A stretch of 64,000 bases of DNA from positions 1,364,001-1,428,000 of the forward strand of contig NZ_JABTEZ010000002.1 in the NCBI RefSeq assembly GCF_015711605.1. The letters run 5' to 3'. The stretch is from Planomonospora sp. ID67723. Lineage in GTDB: Bacteria > Actinomycetota > Actinomycetes > Streptosporangiales > Streptosporangiaceae. Each line of letters begins with the position of its first letter. Within the stretch, counting starts at the first letter, position 1. Below the pieces are notes generated by a model. It was not told where the DNA came from, searched no databases, and saw nothing but the letters and a program-made list of their open reading frames with translations. The position numbers were made by a program, and so were the translations under genes. Shown piece by piece: positions 8,847 to 18,457 of the stretch.

Positions 8847-10474
8847 GACTGGCTGAGCCACAGCTGGGAGAAGGGGTGGTACGGCACCGGCGACCCGGTC
8901 AGGGGCAGCCCCTTGTCGCCGTCGGGCAGGACGTGCTGGCCGATGCCCCGGACCTTCGTCTTGGCGATCACGGCCCCGGTGTTGAGGTGGTCGATGAAGA
9001 TGAACGGGACGAGCTCGCGCAGCCGCTGCTGCACGGTGGCGTAGGCCTGCCTGCGGACGTCCTCCTGCGGGTTGCTCCGGCCGGTGTCGAAGGCGTTGCT
9101 GAGCTCGGCGTCCTTGATCCGGCTGAAGTTGAGGGAGACGGCGCCGACCGGCTGGGCGTAGTTCTGGTGCATCCAGATGTACTCACCGTCGGGGTCGGGC
9201 GCGGAGAACTGCGTCCAGACGGTCGCCTGGTAGTCGCCCGTCACCGCCCGGTTGATCAGGTCGGCCTGGTCGACCTGCTTGATCGTCACCTCCACGCCGG
9301 CCTTGCGCCACATGTCCTGGGCGAGCTCGATGCCCTGCATGGTGTTGGGGTCGGGCGGCGAGATGATCTCGAAGGAGACCGGTCCCTTCTCGGCCTCGAC
9401 CTCCTTGACCAGCGCGGCGGCCTTGGCGAGGTCGTAGGCCGGGTAGCCGTCTCCCGGGGCGTACCACTTGGACTCCTTCGACCAGGGGCCGTCGGCCTCC
9501 TCGGTCAGCCCGGAGCGGAGGGTGGAGATGACCGTCTTGCGGTCGGTGGCGTGGGCGAGCGCCCGGCGGACCCGGAGGTCGTCCAGGGGCGGCACCGCGG
9601 TGTTGAGCATGAACATGTACTCCGGCACCGCCATCCCGGAGGCCCGGCCGACGGTGTATGCGTCCTTGAGGGCGCCGAACTTGACGATGTCCTCGTCCCG
9701 GGTGGTGCCCATCGCGTCGACGCCGCCGGCCTCCAGGGTCTGCGCCCGGGTCTGGCTGTCGGGCAGGATCCGGAACTCGATCTCGTCGAGGTACGGCAGG
9801 CCCTTGCGCCAGTAGTTCGGGTTCTTCGTCACGACCATGCGGCTGCCGGGCACGTACTCCTTGAACAGGAACGCCCCGGTGCCCACCGGCTTGCGGCTGG
9901 CGGCCTTGGGGTCGGCGAGCGACGCCTTGGGGACGATCATCCCGATCTGCGCGGCGAGGTAGTAGGGGAACGCCACCCAGGGGCCCCGCAACGTCACCTT
10001 CACCGTCATGGGATCGGTGACCTCGACGGAGGTGACGGGTGCGAACACCGCCGTGTTGAGCGGGGACGCCTTCTGCGCCTCCAGGTTGGCCTTGACGACC
10101 TCCGCGTCCAGCGGCTCACCGGTCGAGAAGGCGACCCCCGGGCGCACCTTGACGGTCCACTCGTCCGCGTCCGCGTTGGGCGTCAGCGACTCGGCCAGCA
10201 CGGGTTTCCAGTTGCCCTCGGCGTCCACCCCCACGAGGGCCTCGATGATCGTCCCGGTCATGCTGTAGCTCTGGGACGCGAACTGGTCCGTCACGGGGTT
10301 GAAGCCGGCGGCGTCGGCGCTGAGGGCGTAGACGAGCCGCCCGCCGGAGACGGGGCTCCCTCCCGGGGCCGCACCGGTGCCAGGCGAGGCGGCCTCACCG
10401 GTGGGGCGCGGTCCGCTGCACGCGGCCAGCACCAGCGAGGCGAACACGACTGTCAAGATCTTCAAGCGCTTCAC
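8843..10474 (-). CDS. ABC transporter solute-binding lipoprotein, family 5
   Basis: A 543-aa family 5 extracellular binding protein (peptides, nickel and other ligands). The N-terminus MKRLKILTVVFASLVLAAC is a lipoprotein signal with lipobox LAAC. The family hallmark region follows (FNPVTDQFASQSYS, then the VRPGVAFSTGEPLDAEVV segment). The frame is open upstream to 10567, but GTG 10474 is preceded by GGGAGGAG with good spacing and begins the signal peptide exactly. It is the first gene of the importer operon and lies 34 bp from a perfect palindrome between it and a divergent TetR gene. Ligand unknown. Confidence 0.92.
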   Translation of the reverse strand: MKRLKILTVVFASLVLAACSGPRPTGEAASPGTGAAPGGSPVSGGRLVYALSADAAGFNPVTDQFASQSYSMTGTIIEALVGVDAEGNWKPVLAESLTPNADADEWTVKVRPGVAFSTGEPLDAEVVKANLEAQKASPLNTAVFAPVTSVEVTDPMTVKVTLRGPWVAFPYYLAAQIGMIVPKASLADPKAASRKPVGTGAFLFKEYVPGSRMVVTKNPNYWRKGLPYLDEIEFRILPDSQTRAQTLEAGGVDAMGTTRDEDIVKFGALKDAYTVGRASGMAVPEYMFMLNTAVPPLDDLRVRRALAHATDRKTVISTLRSGLTEEADGPWSKESKWYAPGDGYPAYDLAKAAALVKEVEAEKGPVSFEIISPPDPNTMQGIELAQDMWRKAGVEVTIKQVDQADLINRAVTGDYQATVWTQFSAPDPDGEYIWMHQNYAQPVGAVSLNFSRIKDAELSNAFDTGRSNPQEDVRRQAYATVQQRLRELVPFIFIDHLNTGAVIAKTKVRGIGQHVLPDGDKGLPLTGSPVPYHPFSQLWLSQS

Positions 10475-10507
10475 GCGCTTCTCCTCCCGGTAGCCCCCCG
10501 AGAGCAA

Positions 10508-10533
10508 TTTCACCGATAGTACTATCGGTGAAA
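10508..10533. promoter_or_regulatory. Perfect 26-bp palindrome, probable TetR operator
   Basis: Each half is TTTCACCGATAGT, forming an uninterrupted perfect palindrome centred at 10520.5. It lies 34 bp upstream of the importer operon start and 92 bp upstream of the divergent TetR gene. Placement and symmetry argue that the neighbouring TetR protein binds here and represses the importer. A partial half-site-like GAGTTATCGGCG occurs nearer the regulator at about 10594-10605. Confidence 0.8.
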
Positions 10534-10624
10534 AATCGCACAACCCCTTGAACGGAGTTGTTCGCACCGGTCATGGCGAAGATCGTGAGAGTAGAGTTAT
10601 CGGCGAATATGGAATGAGGTGGCC

Positions 10625-11272
10625 GTGACCGGCACGCCGCTGAGCCGCAGCGAGGCCAAGGACCTGACCAGGCGCCGGCTGATCCGCGCCGCGTTCGCCA
10701 TCCTCGACGAGGAGGGCGAGGCCGGGCTGACCACCGTCAAGGTCGCCAAGGCGGCGGGGATCGCCCAGTCGAGCTTCTACGTGCACTTCAAGGACAGGCA
10801 GGACCTGCTGCGGGCCCTCGGCGACCAGGCGGGCGAGCGGCTGAGGGCGACGATGCGCGAGGCCCGGCGGAGGGCACGCGAGGCCCCCGACGACAGCGAA
10901 CGGCACCGCGACACCTTCCGCATCCCGCTGGAGGCCATCTGCGGGCACCCGGAGCTGTTCCGCATCGGCCTGCGCGCCCGGCACGACCCGTCCTCCCCGC
11001 TGCAGGGTTTCGCCGTCGAGACCTCCGCCGCCTATCGGGCGCATCTCGCCGCCGACCTGGCGGCCATGGGCTTCCCGACCGGGACCGAGCGCGACCGCCG
11101 CCGCCTGGAGATGGTCGCCGACGGGATCACCGCGCTGACCAACGCGATGGCCGTCGGCCACATCGAGGGCCGCTATCCGGACCTGGAGGAAGTGGTGGAC
11201 GTCCTCGTCGCCTTCTCCAAGGGATATCTGCGGCTGCTCCCGCCGGCCCGCCGGGCCGCCGGGGCGGAGTAG
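10625..11272 (+). CDS. TetR-family transcriptional regulator of the ABC importer
   Basis: A 215-aa TetR-type repressor. The helix-turn-helix is in the first ~60 residues (TTVKVAKAAGIAQSSFYVHF, the canonical recognition region); the remainder is an all-helical ligand domain. GTG 10625 is preferred over the in-frame GTG 10619 because GAGG at 10616-10619 is then correctly spaced. Divergent from the importer operon with a perfect palindrome between them, so autoregulation and control of the importer are likely. The inducer is probably the imported compound or its product (inference). Confidence 0.88.
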   Translation: MTGTPLSRSEAKDLTRRRLIRAAFAILDEEGEAGLTTVKVAKAAGIAQSSFYVHFKDRQDLLRALGDQAGERLRATMREARRRAREAPDDSERHRDTFRIPLEAICGHPELFRIGLRARHDPSSPLQGFAVETSAAYRAHLAADLAAMGFPTGTERDRRRLEMVADGITALTNAMAVGHIEGRYPDLEEVVDVLVAFSKGYLRLLPPARRAAGAE

Positions 11273-11345
11273 ACCGCCCTCCGCGACGGGCCTTCGAATG
11301 TCCACCCGGTGGGACCCCGGAGGAATATTCTAGAAGAGGTGCGCC

Positions 11346-11358
11346 TACTATCCGGTGC
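11346..11358 (+). promoter_or_regulatory. Leaderless promoter -10 of the methylmalonyl-CoA mutase operon
   Basis: TACTAT at 11346-11351 is followed by exactly 7 nt and then the ATG at 11359. No Shine-Dalgarno lies before that ATG, so the transcript probably starts at the A of the start codon. Confidence 0.55.
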
Positions 11359-13350
11359 ATGACCGTGCCGCCTGAGGAGCTTCGACCGGCCGCAGGATCC
11401 CCGCCGTTCCCGCCGACCACGCGGGAGCGGTGGCGGGAGCTGGCCCTGGGGGTGCTGCGCAAGTCCGGGGTGGACGCCGCGTCCCCCGAGGAGGCGCTGG
11501 CCTCGACCACCTATGACGGCGTGACCGTCGCGCCCCTCTACGACCTGTCCGACCTCCCGGGCGATCCCGGCCTGCCCGGGTTCGCCCCCTACACGCGCGG
11601 CTCGCGCGCGGTGGCCGGAGGCTGGGACGTACGGCAGAGGCACGAGACGGCCGACTCCGAGGCCGTCCTCGCCGACCTGGAGAACGGCGTCACCTCGCTC
11701 TGGCTGGCCCTGGCGCCGGAGGATCTGCCGAGGGCGCTCGACCGGGTCCACCTGGAGCTGATCTCGGTCGCGCTGGACGCGGGGGAGCGCACCCGCGAGG
11801 CCGCCGAGGTCCTGTTCGCCCTCGCCGCGGAGCGCGGGGCGGGCTCCCTCACCGGGAGCCTCGGCGCCGATCCCCTGGGGTGGCGCGCCCGGACCGGCGG
11901 ATCCCGGGCGCCCGGCGCGTCCTCCGCCAGGGACGGCGGAGGGGGGAGCGAGGCAGGCGAGGACGGCTCCGGCGGCGGGTTCTCCGCCGCCGTGGAACTG
12001 GCCCGCAGGTGCGCGGCGGACTTCCCCGGCCTGCGCGCGATGGTCGTGGACGCGACGCCGTACCACGACGCGGGCGGGAGCGACGCCGAGGAGCTCGGCT
12101 GCTCGATCGCGACCGGCGTCGCCTACCTGCGGGCGCTGACGGGCGCCGGGCTCACCGCCGAGCAGGCGTTCGGGCAGCTGGAGTTCCGCTACGCGGCCAC
12201 CGCCGACCAGTTCCTCACCATCGCCAAGCTCCGCGCGGCGCGCAGGCTCTGGGCGCGGGTCGCCGAGGTGTGCGGGGTGGACGGGCGGGACCTCGCCCCG
12301 GACGCCCCCGCCGGGTCCGGGGCGCGCCGGCCGGCGGGCGGGCAGGTGCAGCACGCGGTGACCAGCTCGGCCATGATGACCGCCCGCGACCCGTGGGTGA
12401 ACATGCTCCGCACCACGCTGGCCTGCTTCGCCGCCGGGACCGGCGGCGCCGACGCGGTGACCGTGCAGCCGTTCGACGCCCGGCTCGGCCTGCCCGACGC
12501 CTTCGCCCGGCGCATCGCGCGCAACACCCACTCCCTGCTGGTCGAGGAGGCGCACGTGGCCCGGGTGACCGACCCGGCGGGCGGCTCCTTCTACGTCGAG
12601 CGGCTCACCGAGGACCTGGCCGCCGCGGCGTGGGCGTGGTTCCAGGAGATCGAGCGGGCGGGCGGCATGGCCGCGGCCCTGGACCGCGGGCTGGTCGCCG
12701 ACCGCGTGGCGGCCACCTGGGAGCGGCGGTCGGCGAACATCGCCCGCCGCCGCGATCCGATCACCGGCGTCAGCGAGTTCCCGAACCTCGCCGAGCGTCT
12801 CCCGGTTCGGGCGCCGAGACCGGCGGCGGGCTCGAACCCGGGCACGGAGCCGGCGACGGGATCCGGGGCGTCCGCGGGCGGCGCCGGACGGCCGGAGAGA
12901 ACGCCGGGGGCCGCAGGGCTGCCGCTGATCACCTACGCCCAGGAGTTCGAGGCGCTGCGGGACCTGGCCGACGCCCAGGACAGCCGCCCGAGTGTCTTCC
13001 TGGCCACGATCGGCCCGGTGGCCGCGCACACGGCCCGGGCCTCCTTCGCGGCCAACCTGTTCCAGGCCGGCGGGCTGGCCACCGTATCCGGCGGGCCGGA
13101 GACCGACCCGGACCGGATCGCCGCCGCCTTCGCCGCGAGCGGCACGCCGGTGGCCTGCCTGTGCTCCAGCGACCGGCTGTACGGCGAGCACGCCGAGGCC
13201 GTGGCCGCGGCGCTCAGGAAAGCCGGGGCACGAAAGGTCTGGCTGGCGGGGAAGGGGACCTACGAGGGAGTGGACGCCGTCGTCTTCGCCGGGTGCGACG
13301 CCCTCGCCGTGCTCCGCGAGACCTTCGACGACCTGGGGGTGACCCGGTGA
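11359..13350 (+). CDS. mutA: Methylmalonyl-CoA mutase small (beta) subunit
   Basis: A 663-aa MutA. It resembles the large subunit across the TIM-barrel region (SLWLALAPEDLPRALD, then QLEFRYAATADQFLTIAKLRAARRLWARV) and ends in a B12-domain-like fold lacking the DxHxxG cobalamin motif, as expected for the non-catalytic subunit. It heterodimerises with MutB, which interconverts methylmalonyl-CoA and succinyl-CoA in propionyl-CoA assimilation and precursor supply. Two Gly/Ala/Pro-rich inserts (about residues 176-210 and 480-515) are longer than in well-known homologues. The downstream mutB starts 67 bp after its stop. Confidence 0.95.
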   Translation: MTVPPEELRPAAGSPPFPPTTRERWRELALGVLRKSGVDAASPEEALASTTYDGVTVAPLYDLSDLPGDPGLPGFAPYTRGSRAVAGGWDVRQRHETADSEAVLADLENGVTSLWLALAPEDLPRALDRVHLELISVALDAGERTREAAEVLFALAAERGAGSLTGSLGADPLGWRARTGGSRAPGASSARDGGGGSEAGEDGSGGGFSAAVELARRCAADFPGLRAMVVDATPYHDAGGSDAEELGCSIATGVAYLRALTGAGLTAEQAFGQLEFRYAATADQFLTIAKLRAARRLWARVAEVCGVDGRDLAPDAPAGSGARRPAGGQVQHAVTSSAMMTARDPWVNMLRTTLACFAAGTGGADAVTVQPFDARLGLPDAFARRIARNTHSLLVEEAHVARVTDPAGGSFYVERLTEDLAAAAWAWFQEIERAGGMAAALDRGLVADRVAATWERRSANIARRRDPITGVSEFPNLAERLPVRAPRPAAGSNPGTEPATGSGASAGGAGRPERTPGAAGLPLITYAQEFEALRDLADAQDSRPSVFLATIGPVAAHTARASFAANLFQAGGLATVSGGPETDPDRIAAAFAASGTPVACLCSSDRLYGEHAEAVAAALRKAGARKVWLAGKGTYEGVDAVVFAGCDALAVLRETFDDLGVTR

Positions 13351-13417
13351 GAGCCTGCGGACGGCCGGGAGACGGCAGGACGGGCACGTGTCCTGACGGG
13401 ACCATGGAGGTGACCCG

Positions 13418-15625
13418 ATGATTCCGGATTTTTCAGGGATTGAGCTGGAGGGGCGGGCGCCCGCCGTACCGGGCGGCCCGGCCCGGTGGGCGCGGGCCGC
13501 GCGGGAGCGGACCGGCCGCGGCGTGGACGGACTGGTGTGGCAGACGCCCGAGGGGATCGGGGTCAAGCCGCTCTACACGGCCGCCGACCTGGAAGGGCTG
13601 GACTTCCTGGAGACCTACCCGGGCGCGGTGCCGTACCTGCGCGGGCCGTACCCGACGATGTACGTCAACCAGCCCTGGACCATCCGCCAGTACGCCGGCT
13701 TCTCCACCGCGGAGGAGTCCAACGCCTTCTACCGGCGCAACCTGGCCGCCGGGCAGAAGGGCCTGTCGGTCGCCTTCGACCTGGCCACCCACCGCGGCTA
13801 CGACTCCGATCACCCGCGCGTGGCCGGCGACGTCGGCATGGCGGGTGTGGCGATCGACTCGATCTACGACATGCGGCAGCTGTTCGACGGGATCCCCCTC
13901 GACCGGATGAGCGTGTCGATGACCATGAACGGCGCGGTGCTGCCGGTGCTCGCGCTCTACATCGTGGCCGCCGAGGAGCAGGGGGTGGCGCCCGAGCAGC
14001 TCGCCGGGACCATCCAGAACGACATCCTCAAGGAGTTCATGGTCCGCAACACCTACATCTACCCGCCGGGGCCGTCGATGCGGATCATCTCCGACATCTT
14101 CGCCTTCACCAGCGAGCGGATGCCGAAGTTCAACTCGATCTCGATCTCCGGCTACCACATCCAGGAGGCCGGGGCCACCTGCGACCTGGAGCTGGCCTAC
14201 ACCCTCGCCGACGGCGTGGAGTACCTGCGGGCGGGTGTGGAGACCGGACTGGACGTCGACCGGTTCGCGCCGCGGCTGTCGTTCTTCTGGTGCATCGGCA
14301 TGAACTTCTTCATGGAGGTCGCCAAGCTGCGGGCCGCCCGGCTGCTGTGGGCGAGGCTGGTGGCGGGCTTCGGCGCGAAGGACCCCAAGTCGCTGTCCCT
14401 GCGCACCCACTCGCAGACCTCCGGCTGGTCGCTGACGGCGCAGGACGTGTTCAACAACGTCGTGCGCACCTGCGTCGAGGCGATGGCCGCCACCCAGGGG
14501 CACACCCAGTCGCTGCACACCAACGCCCTCGACGAGGCCCTGGCCCTGCCCGGCGACTTCTCCGCGCGGATCGCCCGCAACACCCAGCTGCTGCTCCAGC
14601 AGGAGTCGGGCACCTGCCGGGTGATCGACCCGTGGGGCGGCTCCTACTACGTGGAGCGGCTCACCCACGAACTGGCGGAGCGGGCCTGGGGGCACATCCA
14701 GGAGGTCGAGGCCGCCGGAGGCATGGCGAAGGCCATCGACGCCGGGCTGCCCAAGCTCCGCATCGAGGAGGCCGCGGCCCGCACCCAGGCGCGCATCGAC
14801 TCCGGCCGCCAGCCGGTCATCGGCGTCAACAAGTACCGCCCCGACGCCGACGAGCCGATCGAGGTGCTCAAGGTCGACAACACCGCCGTGCGGGCCAGCC
14901 AGCTCGACAAGCTCCGCCGTCTGCGTGACGAGCGCGACCCGCGGGCCGTGGAGGACGCGCTCACCGCGCTGACGCGGGGAGCGGACGCGGCGGTGAACGG
15001 CGCCCGCGAGCCCGGCCTGGAGCAGAACCTGCTCAAGCTGGCGGTGGACGCGGCCCGCGCGAAGGCCACGGTCGGGGAGATCTCCGACGCCCTGGAGAAG
15101 GTCTTCGGCCGGCACGCCGGGCAGATCCGCACGATCTCCGGGGTCTACCGCGAGGAGGCGGGGTCGGGCGTGGACGAGGTCCGTACGGCGTGCGCCGCGT
15201 TCGAGAAGGCCGAAGGCCGCCGCCCGCGCATCCTGGTCGCCAAGATGGGCCAGGACGGCCACGACCGGGGCCAGAAGGTGATCGCCACCGCCTTCGCCGA
15301 CCTCGGCTTCGACGTCGACGTCGGCCCGCTGTTCCAGACGCCCGAGGAGGTCGCCCGCCAGGCGGTCGAGGCCGACGTGCACGTGGTCGGCGTCTCCTCG
15401 CTGGCGGCCGGCCACCTCACCCTGGTCCCCGCGCTGAAGCGGGCCCTGGCCGAGCTGGACGCCGACGACATCATGATCGTCGTCGGCGGCGTCATCCCGC
15501 CGGGCGACGTCGCGGAGCTGCACGCGGCCGGGGCCTCCGCCGTCTTCCCGCCGGGCACCGTGATCGCGGAGGCCGCCCTCGGTCTGCTGGAGGACCTGTC
15601 GGCCCGGCTCGGTCACGCCTCGTGA
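13418..15625 (+). CDS. mutB: Methylmalonyl-CoA mutase large (alpha, catalytic) subunit
   Basis: A 735-aa MutB, the normal family length. The N-terminal TIM barrel shows the substrate region [19 protein letters not shown] and [14 protein letters not shown]. The C-terminal ~140 residues are a B12-binding domain with the base-off motif DGHDRGQ (GQDGHDRG, residues about 611-618) and GGVIPPGD. It uses adenosylcobalamin to interconvert (R)-methylmalonyl-CoA and succinyl-CoA. A Shine-Dalgarno-like ATGGAGGTGA precedes the ATG. Operon mutA-mutB-meaB. Confidence 0.97.
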   Translation: MIPDFSGIELEGRAPAVPGGPARWARAARERTGRGVDGLVWQTPEGIGVKPLYTAADLEGLDFLETYPGAVPYLRGPYPTMYVNQPWTIRQYAGFSTAEESNAFYRRNLAAGQKGLSVAFDLATHRGYDSDHPRVAGDVGMAGVAIDSIYDMRQLFDGIPLDRMSVSMTMNGAVLPVLALYIVAAEEQGVAPEQLAGTIQNDILKEFMVRNTYIYPPGPSMRIISDIFAFTSERMPKFNSISISGYHIQEAGATCDLELAYTLADGVEYLRAGVETGLDVDRFAPRLSFFWCIGMNFFMEVAKLRAARLLWARLVAGFGAKDPKSLSLRTHSQTSGWSLTAQDVFNNVVRTCVEAMAATQGHTQSLHTNALDEALALPGDFSARIARNTQLLLQQESGTCRVIDPWGGSYYVERLTHELAERAWGHIQEVEAAGGMAKAIDAGLPKLRIEEAAARTQARIDSGRQPVIGVNKYRPDADEPIEVLKVDNTAVRASQLDKLRRLRDERDPRAVEDALTALTRGADAAVNGAREPGLEQNLLKLAVDAARAKATVGEISDALEKVFGRHAGQIRTISGVYREEAGSGVDEVRTACAAFEKAEGRRPRILVAKMGQDGHDRGQKVIATAFADLGFDVDVGPLFQTPEEVARQAVEADVHVVGVSSLAAGHLTLVPALKRALAELDADDIMIVVGGVIPPGDVAELHAAGASAVFPPGTVIAEAALGLLEDLSARLGHAS

Positions 15626-15674
15626 GGCCGGGCCTTCCGGGGCCGCCGGCCGTGCGCCGCGAAGGCCGTGCGCC

Positions 15675-16646
15675 GTGAGAGCCCTTGAGGAGTACGTCCG
15701 GGGGGTGCGGTCCGGGTCGAGACGATGGATCGGCCGGGCCGTCACCCTCGTGGAGTCCACCAGGGCCGACCACCGGGAGCTGGCGCAGCGGCTGCTCGTC
15801 GAGCTGACCCCGCTGGCCGGCGACGCCCGCAGGGTGGGAGTCTCCGGCGTGCCCGGCGTCGGCAAGTCCACGTTCATCGACGCGCTCGGTACCCACCTGA
15901 CCGGGCTGGGACACCGGGTGGCGGTGCTGGCCGTCGACCCGTCGTCCACCCGGACGGGCGGCAGCGTGCTGGGCGACAAGACGCGGATGACCCGGCTGTC
16001 CGCGGACGGCAACGCCTTCATCCGGCCCTCGCCCACCTCGGGGACCCTGGGCGGCGTCGCCAGGGCGACCCGCGAGGCCATGGTCGTCGTCGAGGCGGCC
16101 GGCTACGACGTCGTGCTGGTGGAGACCGTGGGCGTCGGCCAGTCGGAGACCGCCGTCGCCGGCATGGTGGACACCTTCCTGCTGCTCGCGCTGGCCAGGA
16201 CCGGCGACCAGCTCCAGGGCATCAAGAAGGGCGTGCTGGAGCTGGCCGACGTGATCGCGGTCAACAAGGCCGACGGCCCGCACGAGCTGGACGCCCGCCG
16301 GGCCGCCCGGGAACTGGCGGGGGCGCTGCGGCTGCTCCGCTCCGAGCGGGCGGTGCCGGTCCTGACGTGCAGCGGGCGCGAGGGCACCGGGCTGGAGGAG
16401 CTGTGGCGGCAGGTCGCCGCGCACCGGGACGGCCTGGAGGCCTCCGGTGAGCTGACCGCCAAGAGGCGGCGTCAGCAGGCGGACTGGACCTGGACACTGG
16501 TCACCGACCGCCTGCTGCGACGGCTGCGCGAGCATCCGGGCGTGGCGGCCGTCGCCGCGGAGGTGGAGCGCGAGGTGCTCGACGGCACGCTGACCCCGGC
16601 CCTGGCCGCCGACCGCATCCTCGCGGCCTTCACGGAAGAAGGCTGA
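15675..16646 (+). CDS. meaB: Methylmalonyl-CoA mutase-associated GTPase MeaB
   Basis: A 323-aa G3E-family GTPase that loads and protects the cobalamin cofactor of methylmalonyl-CoA mutase. P-loop GVPGVGKST at about 57-65, the SSTRTGGSVLGDKTRM switch-like segment, ETVGVGQSE, and the guanine-specificity motif NKAD are visible. The GTG start at 15675 lies 50 bp after mutB. The gap contains two copies of GGCCGTGCGCCG. Position right after mutAB fits its chaperone role. Confidence 0.95.
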   Translation: MRALEEYVRGVRSGSRRWIGRAVTLVESTRADHRELAQRLLVELTPLAGDARRVGVSGVPGVGKSTFIDALGTHLTGLGHRVAVLAVDPSSTRTGGSVLGDKTRMTRLSADGNAFIRPSPTSGTLGGVARATREAMVVVEAAGYDVVLVETVGVGQSETAVAGMVDTFLLLALARTGDQLQGIKKGVLELADVIAVNKADGPHELDARRAARELAGALRLLRSERAVPVLTCSGREGTGLEELWRQVAAHRDGLEASGELTAKRRRQQADWTWTLVTDRLLRRLREHPGVAAVAAEVEREVLDGTLTPALAADRILAAFTEEG

Positions 16647-17056
16647 GGCCCCGGCGAGAGCCGCGGGACGGGCGGAGGCGGGCGTCCGCCGACCGGCGGG
16701 CAGTCAGGCATGAGCGTCGGAACAGATCTGTTGACTCCACACTAACGATGGCATTTGTCCGAAGTTGGACGCCATTCTGAGTTGATGCGAACTTGATCAC
16801 TGATAGTAGATCATGTGATACTTCGCCCAGAGAATTACACATGTGATGTGACGCGCTTTCGGTGAGAGGTGTCCGGCAGGGCGCCCGGCGAGGCCCGAGG
16901 GCGTCCCGGAGAACTGCCGGCCGAGCAGTCTTGTTCGGCGCCCCCGAGGAAGAGGGGCGAGGGGCATCCCGGCTCTGGACGTGCTGAACCGCCCGCGCGA
17001 CCGCGCGGGCGGTGTCTCACGCTGCGCGCGGTCACGTCGTGCGAGGTGGGAGACGC
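16647..17056 (+). promoter_or_regulatory. Intergenic region upstream of the diterpenoid operon with AT-rich patch and 12-bp hairpin
   Basis: A 410-bp gap with no supported gene. Positions ~16715-16860 are notably AT-rich for this genome and hold two direct CATGTGAT copies (16812-16819, 16840-16847; 28 bp apart), a plausible activator site or promoter. Further down, 16988-16999 and 17002-17013 form a perfect inverted repeat (ACCGCCCGCGCG and its complement, 2-nt spacer) about 45 nt before the P450 start. This could be the meaB terminator or an attenuator for the operon. Confidence 0.45.
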
Positions 17057-18457
17057 ATGGTGATGTCGATCGGCACAGACACCGGGGCAGCCCGGCGGGC
17101 GCGATCCGTTCCGATCCGCCGGGCGCTGCGGAGGCTGATGGACGATCCGGCGAACGCGCTCCTCGAGTTCGCGGAGGAGGCCGGCGGGGAGGTCGTCCGG
17201 CTGGAGCTGGGGCCCTTCCGCCCCTACCTGGTGACCCACCCCGACCACGTCCAGCAGGTGATGCGCCTGGAGTGGACGAACTACCAGCGGGTGGGGATGT
17301 TCTGGCGGCCCCTGGAGCGGTTGTTCGGCCACAGCATCATGGGCGACGGCGAACCCTGGCGTACCAGCCGCGACATCCTGCAGCCCCTGTTCACCACGCG
17401 CTACATCGCCACGATCGCCGACGAGGTGGCGGCCCGCGTCGAGGCCCGCGTCGAGGAGTGGGACGAGCACGCCCGGAACGGGCGGGAGATCGACGCCACC
17501 GCGGAGATGTCGGGGATCCTCACCTACATCGTCAACCGGGTGCTGTTCGGCGACAAGCTGAGCCGGGAGGACGGCGAGCGCATCGTCCCCGCCTTCGACC
17601 TGGTCTCCCACTCGCTCGTCTACCGGTTCCTCATGCCGTTCATGCCCTATTTCATCCGGGTGCCGCGCGACCGGGCCTGCCTGAGGGGCGTCAAGCAGAT
17701 CGACGACGTGGTGTTCCCGATCGTCGAGAAGGCCATGGCCAACCCCGATGACGGGCTCGACGTCATCTCCGTGCTCTGCCGCTCCACGAACCCCGACGGC
17801 GGGAGACTCTCCGCCAAGCAGATCCGCGACGCCCTGGTCAGCGTGTACGCCGCGTCCTCGGAGACCACCGCGATGATCCTCACCTGGCTCTGGCTGCTGA
17901 TGGAGGAGCACCCGGACGTCGCGGCCCGGCTCCAGGCGGAGATCGACGAGGTGGTGGGGGATGGGCCGGCTCGGCCCGAGCACGTACCGCGGCTCTCCTA
18001 CACCCGGATGGTCCTGCTGGAGGCCCTGCGCCTGTACCCGTCGGGCTGGCTGCTGCCCCGGCAGGTCATGGAGGACGCCGAGATCGGCGGCGTGCGCGTC
18101 AAAGCCGGCTCGACGGTGCTGATCACCCCCTACGCCACGCAGCGGCTGTCGGAGTTCTGGGAGCGCCCGAACGAGTTCGATCCCGAGCGGTTCGCGTCCG
18201 ACAAGGCGGCGAACGGGGAGCGGAGGCACAGGTACTCCTACTTCCCCTTCGGCGGAGGCCCGCACAAGTGCCTGGGCGAGCACCTGTTCTACGTCGAGGG
18301 GCCGCTCGTGGTCGCCGCCATTCTCAGCCGGTACCGTCTCTCGGTGCGCACCCCGGGGCCGTTCACCATCGCGTGGGCGGCCTCCCTGAGGCCCAAGGGA
18401 AGGATCACCCTGGGCGTCTCCTTCGCCGGGCGCGACCGGAACGCGGTGGCCCTGTGA
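17057..18457 (+). CDS. Cytochrome P450 of the diterpenoid operon
   Basis: A 466-aa P450 monooxygenase. The oxygen-activation I-helix is AASSETTAM, the ExxR motif is EALRLY, and the heme loop FPFGGGPHKCLGEH places the thiolate at Cys405. The in-frame opening reaches 17012, but ATG 17057 is preceded by GAGGTGGGA with proper spacing. Its stop overlaps the GTG of the class I terpene synthase by 4 bp, so it is translationally coupled and very likely oxidises the terpene product. Redox partners are not in the window. Confidence 0.92.
   Translation: MVMSIGTDTGAARRARSVPIRRALRRLMDDPANALLEFAEEAGGEVVRLELGPFRPYLVTHPDHVQQVMRLEWTNYQRVGMFWRPLERLFGHSIMGDGEPWRTSRDILQPLFTTRYIATIADEVAARVEARVEEWDEHARNGREIDATAEMSGILTYIVNRVLFGDKLSREDGERIVPAFDLVSHSLVYRFLMPFMPYFIRVPRDRACLRGVKQIDDVVFPIVEKAMANPDDGLDVISVLCRSTNPDGGRLSAKQIRDALVSVYAASSETTAMILTWLWLLMEEHPDVAARLQAEIDEVVGDGPARPEHVPRLSYTRMVLLEALRLYPSGWLLPRQVMEDAEIGGVRVKAGSTVLITPYATQRLSEFWERPNEFDPERFASDKAANGERRHRYSYFPFGGGPHKCLGEHLFYVEGPLVVAAILSRYRLSVRTPGPFTIAWAASLRPKGRITLGVSFAGRDRNAVAL

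Noticed and set aside
13433-16081. 882-aa minus-strand open frame opposite mutB and meaB
   Set aside because: Antisense to conserved enzymes; composition is typical of shadow frames.
16930-17013. tRNA-like or rRNA fragment in the GC-rich gap before the P450
   Set aside because: Only a simple inverted repeat is present; no cloverleaf or conserved T-loop.
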